From contig HF998011.1 of assembly GCA_000433015.1 (NCBI GenBank), positions 32,047-37,747 of the forward strand: a stretch of 5,701 nucleotides of DNA, given 5' to 3'. The notes under the pieces were generated by a model, which made no database searches, was not told where the DNA came from, and worked only from the letters and a program-made list of their open reading frames with translations. This stretch comes from Firmicutes bacterium CAG:631. GTDB lineage: Bacteria > Bacillota_I > Bacilli_A > RFN20 > CAG-631. Each line of letters opens with the position of its first letter. Position 1 is the stretch's first letter. The translations under genes were made by a program, and so were the position numbers. Positions 1 to 5,701 of the stretch are shown here, in pieces.

Positions 1-1589
1 TCCAGCAAGAAGATGGTTGGATTTGTCCTTGTAAAAAAGAACAACGAAAAGAATATGATTTATGGGCTGTTTTTTTGATTTGTAAAGTTTTTGTCATTTA
101 TTATCAATGTAGTCACGACGAAAAAATCATTGATGTCGTTTATAAGGTCTTAAAAAATTTATACGATTTATTGGTTCAACAAGAAATTGCTTTAAAACAT
201 TGGGATCGTTATCGCTATTTTGAATGTTTTATCGCCATTGAATGGCTATATGATTTAAAACAAGAAGATTGGCTTTTACAATTAGCAAAAATCTTAGATG
301 AACAAGGAATTCAATATGCACAAATGCTAGAAATCCTAAAAGAAACCCGTCTAACTTGGAATTTAGATACGCATGGCGTCAATGTCGCTATGGCTTTAAA
401 ACAAGAAGCGGTAACTTATCGTTTACTTTCTCGCCCCTATCAAGACATTGCTGAACAAATATGGCAAATTTTAGAAAAATATCATGGCACAGCCGTAGGA
501 ACATTTACTTGCGATGAATGTTTATCTGAACGTAGTCCCATTCAAGGGAGTGAACTTTGTAGTATTGTAGAACTCATGTTTTCTTTTGAAATTTTATTTG
601 AAAAAACAAAAGATAGCAAATGGCTGGACCGCTTAGAAAAAGTTACTTTCAATGCATTACCTGCCACATTGAGTGAAGATTTATGGACACATCAATATGA
701 CCAAATGGTCAATCAAATTCAATGCACTCCTTTTCAAAATCGTTCCATTTTTAAAACCAATGGGAATGAAGCCCACTTATTTGGTTTAGAGCCTAATTAT
801 GGTTGTTGTACAGCCAATTTCAACCAAGGATGGCCAAAATATGCCTTATCTTGCTTTAAACGATGTGATGAAGGAATCATTCAAGCAAGTCTTGCTCCCT
901 GTGATTTAAAAACAACAATTCAAGGCATTGCTGTTCACATTCAAGTAGAAACACAATATCCTTTTTCTTCTGAAATTCGTTATCAAATTACAACTGACAA
1001 GGATGTTTCTTTTTCTTTCTTTATCTATCTTCCATCTTGGTGTAAAACCATTTTATACAATGATAAACCCATTCCAAATCAATCTTTTTTAGAAATATCT
1101 CAAACTTGGAAAAAGGCAACAAAGTTTACGTTAAAACTAATCGATACGCCTCATTTAAAGCCCTATGATGATTGTTTGTATACTTTAGAGTATGGTCCTC
1201 TTGTCTTTGCTTTGCCTCTTCAAACCCGTTTTGAAAAAATAGAATATATCAAAGATGGCGTGACACGAAAGTTTCCCTATTGTGATTATTATCTTTATCG
1301 TGAAAGTGATTATAATTATGCATTTGCATCTCATCAATTTCAAATTTTTACGAATTTACAAACGAATAATCCTTTTTCTTTTCATCATCCAGGCTTAAGG
1401 ATTCAAACCCAAATGCAAAAAATTGATTGGCCATATGAAAAAGGTTTTGATTCCGTTTGTGCAAAACATCCACTTTCTATTACTCCCATTGATAAGGTAG
1501 AAATAAAACAACTTTTCCCTTATGGCTGTTGTAAATTAAGAATGACAGCCATGCCTCTTCTTCAAAAAACAAAAAAAGAATTGCAGTAG
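1..1589 (+). CDS. GH127-type (DUF1680) glycoside hydrolase, beta-L-arabinofuranosidase-like, 5' partial
   Basis: This is the C-terminal 528 residues of a GH127-family glycoside hydrolase (known members include beta-L-arabinofuranosidases). The frame is open from base 3, so the gene begins outside the window. The upstream residues QQEDGWICPC and YDLWAVFLICKV are conserved family sequence, so the TTG at 75 is not the start. Residues are numbered from base 3. In the characterised Bifidobacterium enzyme HypBA1, zinc is held by Glu338, Cys340, Cys417 and Cys418, Cys417 is the nucleophile and Glu322 the acid/base. The equivalents here are Glu184 and Cys186 in GSELC, Cys268-Cys269 in YGCCTANFNQGWPK, and probably Glu172 in CDECLSE, whose 96-residue distance to Cys268 nearly equals HypBA1's 95. 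The (alpha/alpha)6 barrel is followed by beta-sandwich sequence and a typical YGCCKLRMTAMP end, so the 3' end is complete. Roughly 100 N-terminal residues are missing, so a signal peptide cannot be judged. There are about 20 cysteines, which would suit a cytoplasmic enzyme. The family is certain; the substrate is not. Confidence 0.9.
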   Translation, partial: QQEDGWICPCKKEQRKEYDLWAVFLICKVFVIYYQCSHDEKIIDVVYKVLKNLYDLLVQQEIALKHWDRYRYFECFIAIEWLYDLKQEDWLLQLAKILDEQGIQYAQMLEILKETRLTWNLDTHGVNVAMALKQEAVTYRLLSRPYQDIAEQIWQILEKYHGTAVGTFTCDECLSERSPIQGSELCSIVELMFSFEILFEKTKDSKWLDRLEKVTFNALPATLSEDLWTHQYDQMVNQIQCTPFQNRSIFKTNGNEAHLFGLEPNYGCCTANFNQGWPKYALSCFKRCDEGIIQASLAPCDLKTTIQGIAVHIQVETQYPFSSEIRYQITTDKDVSFSFFIYLPSWCKTILYNDKPIPNQSFLEISQTWKKATKFTLKLIDTPHLKPYDDCLYTLEYGPLVFALPLQTRFEKIEYIKDGVTRKFPYCDYYLYRESDYNYAFASHQFQIFTNLQTNNPFSFHHPGLRIQTQMQKIDWPYEKGFDSVCAKHPLSITPIDKVEIKQLFPYGCCKLRMTAMPLLQKTKKELQ

Positions 1590-1606
1590 ACCTACAATTC
1601 TTTTTA
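1571..1606. terminator. Bidirectional intrinsic terminator between the convergent GH127 and hsp20 genes
   Basis: The arm AAAAAGAATTG (1573-1583) pairs perfectly with CAATTCTTTTT (1595-1605) around an 11-base loop. The T run lies on the right and the A run on the left, so the same hairpin reads as stem plus U-tract on both strands. The TAG stop of the hydrolase (1587-1589) sits in the loop, and the hsp20 stop (1613-1615) lies just to the right. The stem has few GC pairs, so its efficiency is uncertain. The position between two converging genes supports the call. Confidence 0.75.
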
Positions 1607-1612
1607 TTTTCC

Positions 1613-2038
1613 TTATTCAATAGGAATGAATTTGTTTTCTTTCTTTTCTTTTTCTTCTCTTTTTTCAATGTTTAAGGTCAAAACCCCATTTTCAAGTTTA
1701 GCATGGATATCCTTTTCATTGACATTTTCTCCTAAATAAAAGCTACGAGAGTAAGAACCATAATGTCTTTCTTTATGAATGTATTTTCCATGTTGTTCAT
1801 TCTTTTCATTTTCATCATGGAAAGTGGCACTAATCTTTAAGTAGCCTTCATTTAAAGAAATTTTAATATCTTCTTTTTTAATCGCAGGCAAATCCATCTT
1901 TAATTGATAATGATCGCCTTCATCTTTAATATCTGTTTTCATCAATTGATTATAATTTCTTTCACCTGCAAAGAAATCATCAAAGAAAGGATCCATAAAA
2001 TCAAATGGGTCATGACGTTTAGTAAGATAATTACGCAT
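1613..2038 (-). CDS. hsp20: Hsp20/alpha-crystallin small heat-shock protein
   Basis: This is an ATP-independent holdase chaperone of the Hsp20 family. It binds unfolding cytoplasmic proteins in large oligomers and passes them to DnaK/ClpB-type refolding machines. The protein has 141 residues, a normal bacterial length. A short Phe-rich N-terminal arm (HDPFDFMDPFFDDFF, 9-23) is followed by the alpha-crystallin domain (about 34-127). That domain carries the hallmark ENGVLTL (116-122), and a Lys/Glu-rich tail ends in an I-x-I motif (IPI, 138-140) that docks neighbouring subunits. The start chosen is the ATG at 2038-2036, 8 bases after a strong GGAGG. A TTG five codons upstream (2053) is in frame but runs straight through that ribosome binding site, so it is unlikely. 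Two CIRCE operators and a consensus promoter lie directly upstream and point to HrcA-controlled heat induction. The gene follows xerC on the same strand with no clear terminator between, so some read-through is possible. It converges on the GH127 gene. Confidence 0.95.
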   Translation of the reverse strand: MRNYLTKRHDPFDFMDPFFDDFFAGERNYNQLMKTDIKDEGDHYQLKMDLPAIKKEDIKISLNEGYLKISATFHDENEKNEQHGKYIHKERHYGSYSRSFYLGENVNEKDIHAKLENGVLTLNIEKREEKEKKENKFIPIE

Positions 2039-2046
2039 AATGTATT

Positions 2047-2051
2047 CCTCC
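2047..2051 (-). promoter_or_regulatory. Ribosome binding site that fixes the hsp20 start
   Basis: GGAGG on the minus strand lies 8 bases before the ATG at 2038-2036. Because the alternative TTG (2053-2051) overlaps this motif, the shorter 141-residue reading is preferred. Confidence 0.85.
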
Positions 2052-2060
2052 AATCCTTAC

Positions 2061-2087
2061 TTAGCACTCTTCATACCCAAGTGCTAA
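2061..2087. promoter_or_regulatory. CIRCE operator 1 (HrcA binding site), promoter-distal
   Basis: The inverted repeat TTAGCACTC (2061-2069), a 9-base spacer and AAGTGCTAA (2079-2087) match the CIRCE consensus (TTAGCACTC-N9-GAGTGCTAA) at 17 of 18 arm positions. CIRCE is bound by the heat-shock repressor HrcA. The operator lies just downstream of the hsp20 -10 box, covering the expected transcription start near 2085, and so forms part of the 5' leader. Confidence 0.95.
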
Positions 2088-2091
2088 TTAT

Positions 2092-2119
2092 ATTATACAA
2101 CCTTTTTTAGCAATGTCAA
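2092..2119 (-). promoter_or_regulatory. SigA-type promoter of hsp20
   Basis: On the minus strand a perfect -35 TTGACA (2119-2114) and a perfect -10 TATAAT (2097-2092) are separated by 16 bases. The start is predicted near 2085, giving a leader of about 47 bases. The -35 box lies inside CIRCE operator 2 and the start lies inside operator 1, so HrcA could block both RNA polymerase binding and escape. A second TATAAT (2092-2087) has a 21-base spacer and is less likely. Confidence 0.88.
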
Positions 2120-2133
2120 CACTTGAGTGCTAA
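2107..2133. promoter_or_regulatory. CIRCE operator 2 (degenerate left arm), overlapping the -35 box
   Basis: A perfect right arm GAGTGCTAA (2125-2133) follows a 9-base spacer after TTAGCAATG (2107-2115), which matches 7 of 9 positions of the CIRCE left arm. In total 16 of 18 arm positions match, with the standard N9 spacing. The two left-arm mismatches fall where the sequence also encodes the TTGACA -35 hexamer, which may explain the departure. Confidence 0.88.
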
Positions 2134-2171
2134 TTTTTTTACATTTTTTATTTTGCCCGCAAACTTAAAAA

Positions 2172-3107
2172 TTATACCTTTAAAGAATCTTTTTTTTCTT
2201 TTAATTTTTTAGCCAAGGGATGATTGGATTCATAAACTTCTTTTAATCTTTTTTGAGTAACATGGGTATAGATTTGTGTTGTAGATAAGCTTTCATGCCC
2301 TAATAATTCCTGTACCATTTTTAAATCCGCATTTTGATTCAATAAATGGGTAGCAAAAGTATGTCTTAACATATGTGGAGAAACTTTAAAGGGTTTAGGC
2401 GCCATATTTGCTCTTTGTTGTAAAAGAATTTGAATCATTCTAGACGTTAATCGATGACCATTTTGATTGACAAAAAAAGCTTGCTCTGTTGGATTTTTTA
2501 AAGTCAATTGAGGATAAGCATAAGTGAGATACTCCATTAAATATTTTTTAGCACTTTCTTTAAAATAAACACGTCGCTCTTTATTTCCTTTACCAATTAC
2601 ACGAATGACTTGCTCTTCTAAATCAACATCTTCTTGATTGAGGCTTGTTAATTCACTGACACGCATGCCACTTTGGAAAAGTAAAAGAACAATGCATTGA
2701 TTACGAAGTCCAATTTCATATTTTTTTTCACTCATCACTAAGAGAGACTGTACTTGTTCTAAAAATAAATCCTTGGGTAATGGTTTATCTGTTTTTAATA
2801 AAGAAAGGGTTAATAAAGGATTTTCAATCGATAAATGATTGACTTTAATATAATAAGTATAAAATCCCCTTAAAGAGATAATTTTACGATTGATACTTCT
2901 TTTACTTTGATGTTGTGCATGCAATTTGGCCAAATAGAATTGAAACCATTCTTCATCAACTTCTTCTATCAACATCTTTTTTTCGTTTAAAAAATCTAAA
3001 AATTGTTTTAAATCTCGTTGGTAAGCCAAAACAGTATCTTTAGAATATCCTTTAATTTGAAGTAAATATTGGCCATATTGTTCGATTAGATTTCTTGTGT
3101 TTTCCAT
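2172..3107 (-). CDS. xerC: Tyrosine recombinase XerC
   Basis: This is a site-specific tyrosine recombinase. The XerC family works, usually with XerD, at the dif site to resolve chromosome dimers at division. The 311 residues are close to the family's usual 295-305. An N-terminal SAM-like core-binding domain (about 1-90, with [12 protein letters not shown]) precedes the catalytic domain (about 110-295). The full catalytic set is visible: Arg149 (SGMRVSEL), Lys173 (GKGNKERRV), His245 and Arg248 ([12 protein letters not shown]), His271 ([13 protein letters not shown]) and the nucleophile Tyr280. The ATG at 3107 follows GAGG (3121-3118) by 10 bases. The gene overlaps the end of trmFO by 22 bases in another frame, so the two are cotranscribed and probably translationally coupled. 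The trmFO neighbourhood favours XerC over XerD, which similarity alone would not settle. No dif-like site was recognised here. Confidence 0.93.
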   Translation of the reverse strand: MENTRNLIEQYGQYLLQIKGYSKDTVLAYQRDLKQFLDFLNEKKMLIEEVDEEWFQFYLAKLHAQHQSKRSINRKIISLRGFYTYYIKVNHLSIENPLLTLSLLKTDKPLPKDLFLEQVQSLLVMSEKKYEIGLRNQCIVLLLFQSGMRVSELTSLNQEDVDLEEQVIRVIGKGNKERRVYFKESAKKYLMEYLTYAYPQLTLKNPTEQAFFVNQNGHRLTSRMIQILLQQRANMAPKPFKVSPHMLRHTFATHLLNQNADLKMVQELLGHESLSTTQIYTHVTQKRLKEVYESNHPLAKKLKEKKDSLKV

Positions 3108-4366
3108 TTTTTAATCGCCTCGATACTTTTTTGAGCCAATATTTTTTTATCTTCTTTGACATTCAAGATACCATAATTGGCATTCATCGGTTGAAATTTC
3201 TTTTCAGAAGCATGACTAATATAATGACATAAACTGCCAAGCATCGTGTTTAAAGGAGCGACAAGCAAAGGTTGTTTGAAATATAGACGTGCCGCATTGA
3301 TACCCGCTAAAATGCCACTAGCAGCAGATTCTACATATCCTTCTACCCCAATCATTTGACCTGCGATAAAAAGATCTTCTCTTTTTTTACATTGTAACGT
3401 TGCATTTAACAATTTAGGAGAGCATAAGTAAGTATTCCGATGCATGACCCCATAACGAGCAAACTGTGCTTGCTCTAATCCGGGTATCATTGAAAAAATC
3501 CTTTTTTGCTCTTTAAATAAAAGATTGGTTTGAAATCCAACTAGATTATAAAGTTCTTTTGCAGCATCATCTTGTCTTAATTGAACAACAGCAAAAGGTC
3601 TCGTTCCATCTTCTTTTTCTAAACCAACGGGTTTTAAAGGGCCAAAGGTTAAAGTTTTATATCCTCGCTTTGCCATGGCTTCAATAGGCATACAGCCCTC
3701 AAAATAAATTTCTTTTTCAAATGCATGGAGAGCCACGGTTTCACCAGCAATTAGTTGATGATAAAAAGCAAAAAACTCATCTTTTGTCATCGGACAATTG
3801 ATATAATCCGCACTTCCCTTGTTATAGCGATCTTTAAAATAAACTTTGTTAAAGTCAATGCTATTTTTATAAACAAGAGGTGCAGCTGCATCATAAAAAT
3901 AAAAATCTTCTTCTTGAAAAAATGTTTTTAAATGTTGGGATAGTGTCTCTGAAGTAAGTGGACCTGTTGCTAACACCACAATTCCTTCCGGAAGGATAGT
4001 GACTTCTTGATGAATGACCTCAATGAGGGGATGATTTTGAATCTTTTGCGTAACCATTTGAGAAAATTGTTGACGATCGACAGCCAAAGCTTGTCCAGCT
4101 TGTACGCTTGTTTGATCGGCACATTGTAAAATTAAACTATCTAAATGACGCATTTCTTCTTTTAAAAGTCCACAAGCATTTGCTAAATCATTCGATTTTA
4201 AAGAATTGCTGCAGACTAATTCAGCAAAATCAGCAGTATGATGTGCTCCCGTACTTTTGATGGGACGTTGTTCATATAATTTTACTTTAATTCCCCTTTG
4301 GGCAATTTGATAAGCCGCTTCACTTCCCGCAAGACCGGCTCCTATAACATGAATGTAATCTTTCAT
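3086..4366 (-). CDS. trmFO: TrmFO, folate/FAD-dependent tRNA (uracil-54-C5)-methyltransferase
   Basis: TrmFO makes ribothymidine (m5U54) in the tRNA T-loop, using methylene-tetrahydrofolate as carbon source and FADH2 as reductant; it was formerly called Gid. The protein has 426 residues, slightly under the typical 435. The N-terminal Rossmann motif [10 protein letters not shown] (9-18) binds FAD. The family signature [12 protein letters not shown] follows, with Cys52, and later comes [13 protein letters not shown] with Cys225. These correspond to Cys53 and Cys226 of the Bacillus subtilis enzyme, the two functionally important cysteines, so the protein should be active. A C-terminal FAD-contact region ([18 protein letters not shown], 334-351) is intact. 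The start is ATG 4366-4364, preceded by GGAAGGG (4379-4373). It has its own probable promoter just after the topA terminator, and its last 22 bases overlap xerC. TrmFO instead of a SAM-dependent TrmA is typical of Firmicutes. Confidence 0.97.
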   Translation of the reverse strand: MKDYIHVIGAGLAGSEAAYQIAQRGIKVKLYEQRPIKSTGAHHTADFAELVCSNSLKSNDLANACGLLKEEMRHLDSLILQCADQTSVQAGQALAVDRQQFSQMVTQKIQNHPLIEVIHQEVTILPEGIVVLATGPLTSETLSQHLKTFFQEEDFYFYDAAAPLVYKNSIDFNKVYFKDRYNKGSADYINCPMTKDEFFAFYHQLIAGETVALHAFEKEIYFEGCMPIEAMAKRGYKTLTFGPLKPVGLEKEDGTRPFAVVQLRQDDAAKELYNLVGFQTNLLFKEQKRIFSMIPGLEQAQFARYGVMHRNTYLCSPKLLNATLQCKKREDLFIAGQMIGVEGYVESAASGILAGINAARLYFKQPLLVAPLNTMLGSLCHYISHASEKKFQPMNANYGILNVKEDKKILAQKSIEAIKKWKTQEI

Positions 4367-4391
4367 CGTTTTCCCTTCCTATTTCTTTTTT

Positions 4392-4400
4392 ATTATAACA
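4392..4400 (-). promoter_or_regulatory. Extended -10 promoter for trmFO-xerC
   Basis: On the minus strand, TG-T-TATAAT (4400-4392) is a perfect extended -10 element. The start would lie near 4385, giving a leader of about 19 bases before the trmFO ATG. No recognisable -35 box sits 16-18 bases upstream, where the topA terminator hairpin lies instead. An extended -10 can work without one. The element abuts the terminator's U-tract, so it would restart transcription right after topA ends. Confidence 0.55.
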
Positions 4401-4422
4401 AAAAAAGCATCAAATGATGCTT
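4400..4422 (-). terminator. Intrinsic terminator after topA
   Basis: Reading the minus strand, AAGCATC (4422-4416), the loop ATTT and GATGCTT (4411-4405) form a 7-bp hairpin that runs into seven T's (4406-4400). The topA TAA stop (4423-4421) overlaps the first arm. On the plus strand the same hairpin is followed by eight T's (4424-4431, interrupted from the stem by one A), so it could also stop antisense transcripts. Confidence 0.85.
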
Positions 4423-5701
4423 ATTTTTTTTCGGTATAAGTACATTTTGGATAATTACTACAAGCCAAGAAACTACCATAACGACTTTTGCGAACCACTA
4501 AATGCCCGGTATGGCATAAAGGGCATTCGCGATCGACTGAATTTTCTTCTTTTAAAATAAATTTACAATTAGGATAGCCACTACAAGCATAGAAATTACC
4601 ATATTTTCCCTTTCTTAAAACAAGTGGTTTACCACATTTAGGACAAACCTGCCCATTGGTTTGTAATTCTTTTTTGACCACGGGCATTTTTTCATAAGCT
4701 TCTTCTACTTCTTTTTCAAAAGGTTGGTAAAATTCTTTCAAAACAGTTACCTTATCTTTTTGACCCGTAGCAATTTCATCCAATGTTGTTTCCATTTGTG
4801 AAGTATATTCAACATCCATGATGTCATCAAAATATTCTTCTAATTTTTGTGTTGTCACAATTCCTTGTTGCGTAGGAATAAAATTTCCCTTTTCAATGGT
4901 CACATAATCTCGAACTTTAATCGTATCAATAATGGTAGCATAGGTACTTGGACGTCCAATGCCTAACCGTTCCATGGTTTGAATCAAACGCGCTTCATTA
5001 TAGCGTAATGGTGGTTTCGTTTCGGATTGTTTTGACATGAGCTTGTGATCACCAATGACAGAATTAGGTTGAACTTGAACACCTAAACTTTCCCGTTTGA
5101 TATTTTCAAATTCATTATAAAGTTTACTAAAACCATCAAATGTAGTGGTTTCTCCAGTGGCCAAAAAGCGATGACCCTCACACATTAAATAAACTTTATC
5201 TTGTTGATAGATTTCTTCTTTCATCATGGAACATATCGTACGATAATAAATTAATTTATATAATTTATATTCATCTTTTCCTAAATGTTCTTTAATTGTT
5301 TCTGGAAGTAATTGAATGTCTGTTGGTCGAATCCCTTCATGTGCATCTTGAACAGGAGCTTTTCCATTGGTTTTGTTTCCAACCTTTGCAACGCCAACAT
5401 AATCCGTTCCATAATTTTCTTCAATATATTTTTTAGCCAAATTAATAAACAAAGGATTAATCCGCACACTATCGGTTCGCATATACGTAATTAAACCAAC
5501 ATTTCCATTGCCCAAATCAACCCCTTCATATAATTTTTGAGCAATGCGCATCGTTTTTTTACTATCAAATTTATAAAAGTTATAAGCATCTTGTTGTAAT
5601 GTAGAGGTAATATGAACCGGTTTAGAATATCTTCTTTTTTCTTCTGAAAGCACCTTTTCTAAAAGAAAAGGTTTCTTTTTTAAATTGGTAATAAGTTGTT
5701 G
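4421..5701 (-). CDS. topA: DNA topoisomerase I (type IA), 5' partial
   Basis: This enzyme relaxes negatively supercoiled DNA by cutting one strand through a 5'-phosphotyrosine link. The window holds the C-terminal 426 residues. The frame stays open to base 5701 (QQLITNLKKK before the GTG at 5653), so that GTG is not the start. The TOPRIM domain and N-terminus, very roughly 230-270 residues, lie outside. The catalytic tyrosine is in GLITYMRTDS (codon 5485-5483). The conserved TSTLQQDA, QDAHEGIRPT and GIGRPSTYATIIDTI blocks are present. The end carries two C4 zinc fingers of the topoisomerase type: CPKC...C...C (4645-4565) and CPLC...C...C (4525-4442). Several Firmicute TopA proteins have three, so this tail may be short. 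All key residues seen are intact. The gene ends in its own terminator and is followed by trmFO, the usual Firmicutes order. Confidence 0.97.
   Translation of the reverse strand, partial: QQLITNLKKKPFLLEKVLSEEKRRYSKPVHITSTLQQDAYNFYKFDSKKTMRIAQKLYEGVDLGNGNVGLITYMRTDSVRINPLFINLAKKYIEENYGTDYVGVAKVGNKTNGKAPVQDAHEGIRPTDIQLLPETIKEHLGKDEYKLYKLIYYRTICSMMKEEIYQQDKVYLMCEGHRFLATGETTTFDGFSKLYNEFENIKRESLGVQVQPNSVIGDHKLMSKQSETKPPLRYNEARLIQTMERLGIGRPSTYATIIDTIKVRDYVTIEKGNFIPTQQGIVTTQKLEEYFDDIMDVEYTSQMETTLDEIATGQKDKVTVLKEFYQPFEKEVEEAYEKMPVVKKELQTNGQVCPKCGKPLVLRKGKYGNFYACSGYPNCKFILKEENSVDRECPLCHTGHLVVRKSRYGSFLACSNYPKCTYTEKK

Noticed and set aside
1480..1668. Minus-strand open frame of 62 codons across the convergent gene ends
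   Set aside because: It overlaps the GH127 3' end, the terminator and the hsp20 end. Its Lys-rich product comes from A-rich sequence, and no family was recognised.
2039..2053. Longer hsp20 reading starting at TTG 2053
   Set aside because: The five extra codons are the ribosome binding site and its spacer for the ATG at 2038.
1904..2110. Plus-strand open frame of 68 codons antisense to the hsp20 5' end and promoter
   Set aside because: It runs over the CIRCE operators and promoter, its composition is that of an antisense shadow, and no ribosome site was noted.
2145..2171. Imperfect hairpin after the xerC stop (TTTG/CAAA core, A/T flanks)
   Set aside because: The core is only 4-5 bp with mismatches outside it, and no U-tract follows on the minus strand. 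It is not convincing as a xerC terminator.
5281..5494. Short open frames on both strands inside topA
   Set aside because: Both are fully contained in the conserved topA coding sequence, so they are shadows of it.
5651..5653. GTG 5653 as the topA start
   Set aside because: The frame remains open to the window edge, and TopA's essential N-terminal TOPRIM region must lie upstream.
1..5701. A previously undescribed system, mobile element, CRISPR array or RNA gene
   Set aside because: Every gene belongs to a well-known family. I saw no tandem repeats, insertion-sequence ends, tRNA/rRNA sequence or regular spacer array. XerC here is the housekeeping type in its usual context, not an integrase.

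Overview
The window is AT-rich and uses TGG for tryptophan in every frame read. Its content fits a low-GC Firmicute, probably an anaerobic gut member of the Erysipelotrichales type. That placement is an inference from three things: the gene order topA-trmFO-xerC, a folate/FAD-type TrmFO, and CIRCE operators (HrcA control) ahead of a small heat-shock gene. No taxon can be fixed from this sequence alone.

Layout. From the left edge to 1589 (+ strand) lies the 3' part of a GH127-type (DUF1680) glycoside hydrolase; its beginning is outside the window. It ends at a hairpin terminator (about 1571-1606) shared with a convergent gene. From 1613 to 2038 (- strand) lies a 141-residue Hsp20 small heat-shock protein. 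Its promoter (2092-2119) is bracketed and overlapped by two CIRCE operators (2061-2087 and 2107-2133). Further right, all on the - strand and read right to left, are topA (4421-5701, 5' end cut by the window), then a terminator and a fresh promoter, then trmFO (3086-4366), then xerC (2172-3107), which overlaps trmFO by 22 bases. No convincing terminator separates xerC from hsp20.

How the genes fit together. topA, trmFO and xerC are a housekeeping block: relief of negative supercoiling, tRNA T-loop m5U54 methylation, and chromosome-dimer resolution. In many Firmicutes this block continues into hslV-hslU-codY. Here the next gene is instead an HrcA-regulated hsp20, followed by a convergent carbohydrate-degradation gene of accessory character. 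The stretch after xerC is therefore where conserved backbone gives way to variable content.

Novelty. I found no new biological system. The most informative points are the double-CIRCE promoter, the tight terminator/promoter junction between topA and trmFO, and three start-site corrections: two genes that really continue past the window edges and one whose start is five codons further in. There is no gene-free stretch longer than 300 bases. The largest gap (2039-2171) holds the hsp20 control region, plus about 38 AT-rich bases in which I see nothing convincing.
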